Below, piece after piece: positions 4,859 to 5,106 of a stretch of DNA of 5,106 nt (positions are counted from its first letter, which is position 1; the number at the start of each line of letters is the position of its first letter). The translations under genes and the position numbers were made by a program. The notes below the pieces were generated by a model. It made no database searches and was not told the DNA's origin. It saw nothing but the letters and a program-made list of their open reading frames with translations. The stretch lies in contig JAQGHZ010000290.1 of NCBI GenBank assembly GCA_028291485.1, positions 1 through 5,106 of the forward strand, given 5' to 3'. Source of the stretch: Rubritepida sp. GTDB taxonomy: Bacteria > Pseudomonadota > Alphaproteobacteria > Acetobacterales > Acetobacteraceae.

Positions 4859-5106
4859 ATCAACCCCTGGGCGCCGTTCTCGTCTTCCCGCTGGCCGCGG
4901 TCGCCGAGATCGCGGGGTGCTTCGCCTTCTGGGCCGTGCTGCGGCAGGGGGCGAGCGTTTGGTGGCTGGCCGCGGGCGTCGCCTCGCTGCTCCTCTTTGC
5001 CTGGCTGCTGACGCTGGCGCCGGGCGATGCGGCCGGGCGCGCCTTCGCGGCCTATGGCGGCGTCTATGTCGCGGCCTCGCTGGTCTGGCTGATGGCGGTG
5101 GAGGGG
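4855..5106 (+). CDS. YnfA/UPF0060 family membrane protein (partial, right edge)
   Basis: The frame from 4855 gives 84 residues and is still open at the window edge. It matches the YnfA family: LAAVAEIAGCFAFWAVLRQG (13-32), a second helix VWWLAAGVASLLLFAWLLTL (35-54), then GDAAGRAFAAYGGVYVAASLVWL (57-79). Glu18 and the AAYGGVY block are family hallmarks. YnfA proteins are about 105-110 residues with four membrane helices and resemble small multidrug resistance (SMR) transporters, so the last helix lies beyond the window. No in-frame ATG, GTG or TTG exists near the expected start. The best options are CTG at 4855, which overlaps the aminotransferase stop as CTGA, or CTG at 4867. E. coli YnfA, as I recall it, has 14 residues before the EI pair; these options give 17 and 13. 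Family assignment is firm; start is uncertain. Its link to the sugar genes may be only positional. Confidence 0.82.
   Translation, partial: MNQPLGAVLVFPLAAVAEIAGCFAFWAVLRQGASVWWLAAGVASLLLFAWLLTLAPGDAAGRAFAAYGGVYVAASLVWLMAVEG

Overview
The window is chromosomal-looking DNA of a high-GC alphaproteobacterium. By eye GC is about 70%, and third codon positions are almost all G or C. The protein set (GT61 glycosyltransferase, sugar epimerase, DegT-type aminotransferase, YnfA-type membrane protein) resembles Acetobacteraceae/Rhodospirillales such as Roseomonas relatives. That placement is an inference from protein style, not from a marker gene. I saw no rRNA, tRNA, CRISPR array, insertion sequence or phage gene.

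Layout. Positions 27-1172 (minus strand) encode a GT61/DUF563 glycosyltransferase. A 157-bp divergent control region (1173-1329) follows, with a TTGACA-type promoter reading left and a weaker candidate promoter plus a strong ribosome-binding site reading right. Rightward come a RidA-family protein (1330-1677), a multi-spanning membrane protein with a K+ channel selectivity filter (1674-2591, joined to ridA by a GTGA overlap), a 70-bp leader-like gap, an extended-SDR sugar nucleotide epimerase/dehydratase (2662-3690), a DegT/DnrJ/EryC1 PLP aminotransferase (3710-4858), and the first 84 codons of a YnfA/UPF0060 protein running off the right edge. The rightward genes are packed tightly enough to be one transcription unit, possibly with a second control point at 2592-2661.

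Function. The epimerase and aminotransferase form a plausible two-gene module for making or modifying a nucleotide-linked (amino)sugar. The divergent GT61 enzyme is a candidate user of it in surface polysaccharide assembly. The RidA-like protein could clear reactive enamine/imine intermediates of PLP enzymes, but its closest partner by position is the channel, for which I know no established link. No gene here is wholly unrecognisable, and I do not see a clearly new system. The points most worth a second look are the ridA-channel coupling, the epimerase that has Asn where the catalytic Tyr of YxxxK is expected, the leader-like region before the epimerase, the apparently leaderless GT61 gene, and the YnfA gene that lacks any normal start codon.
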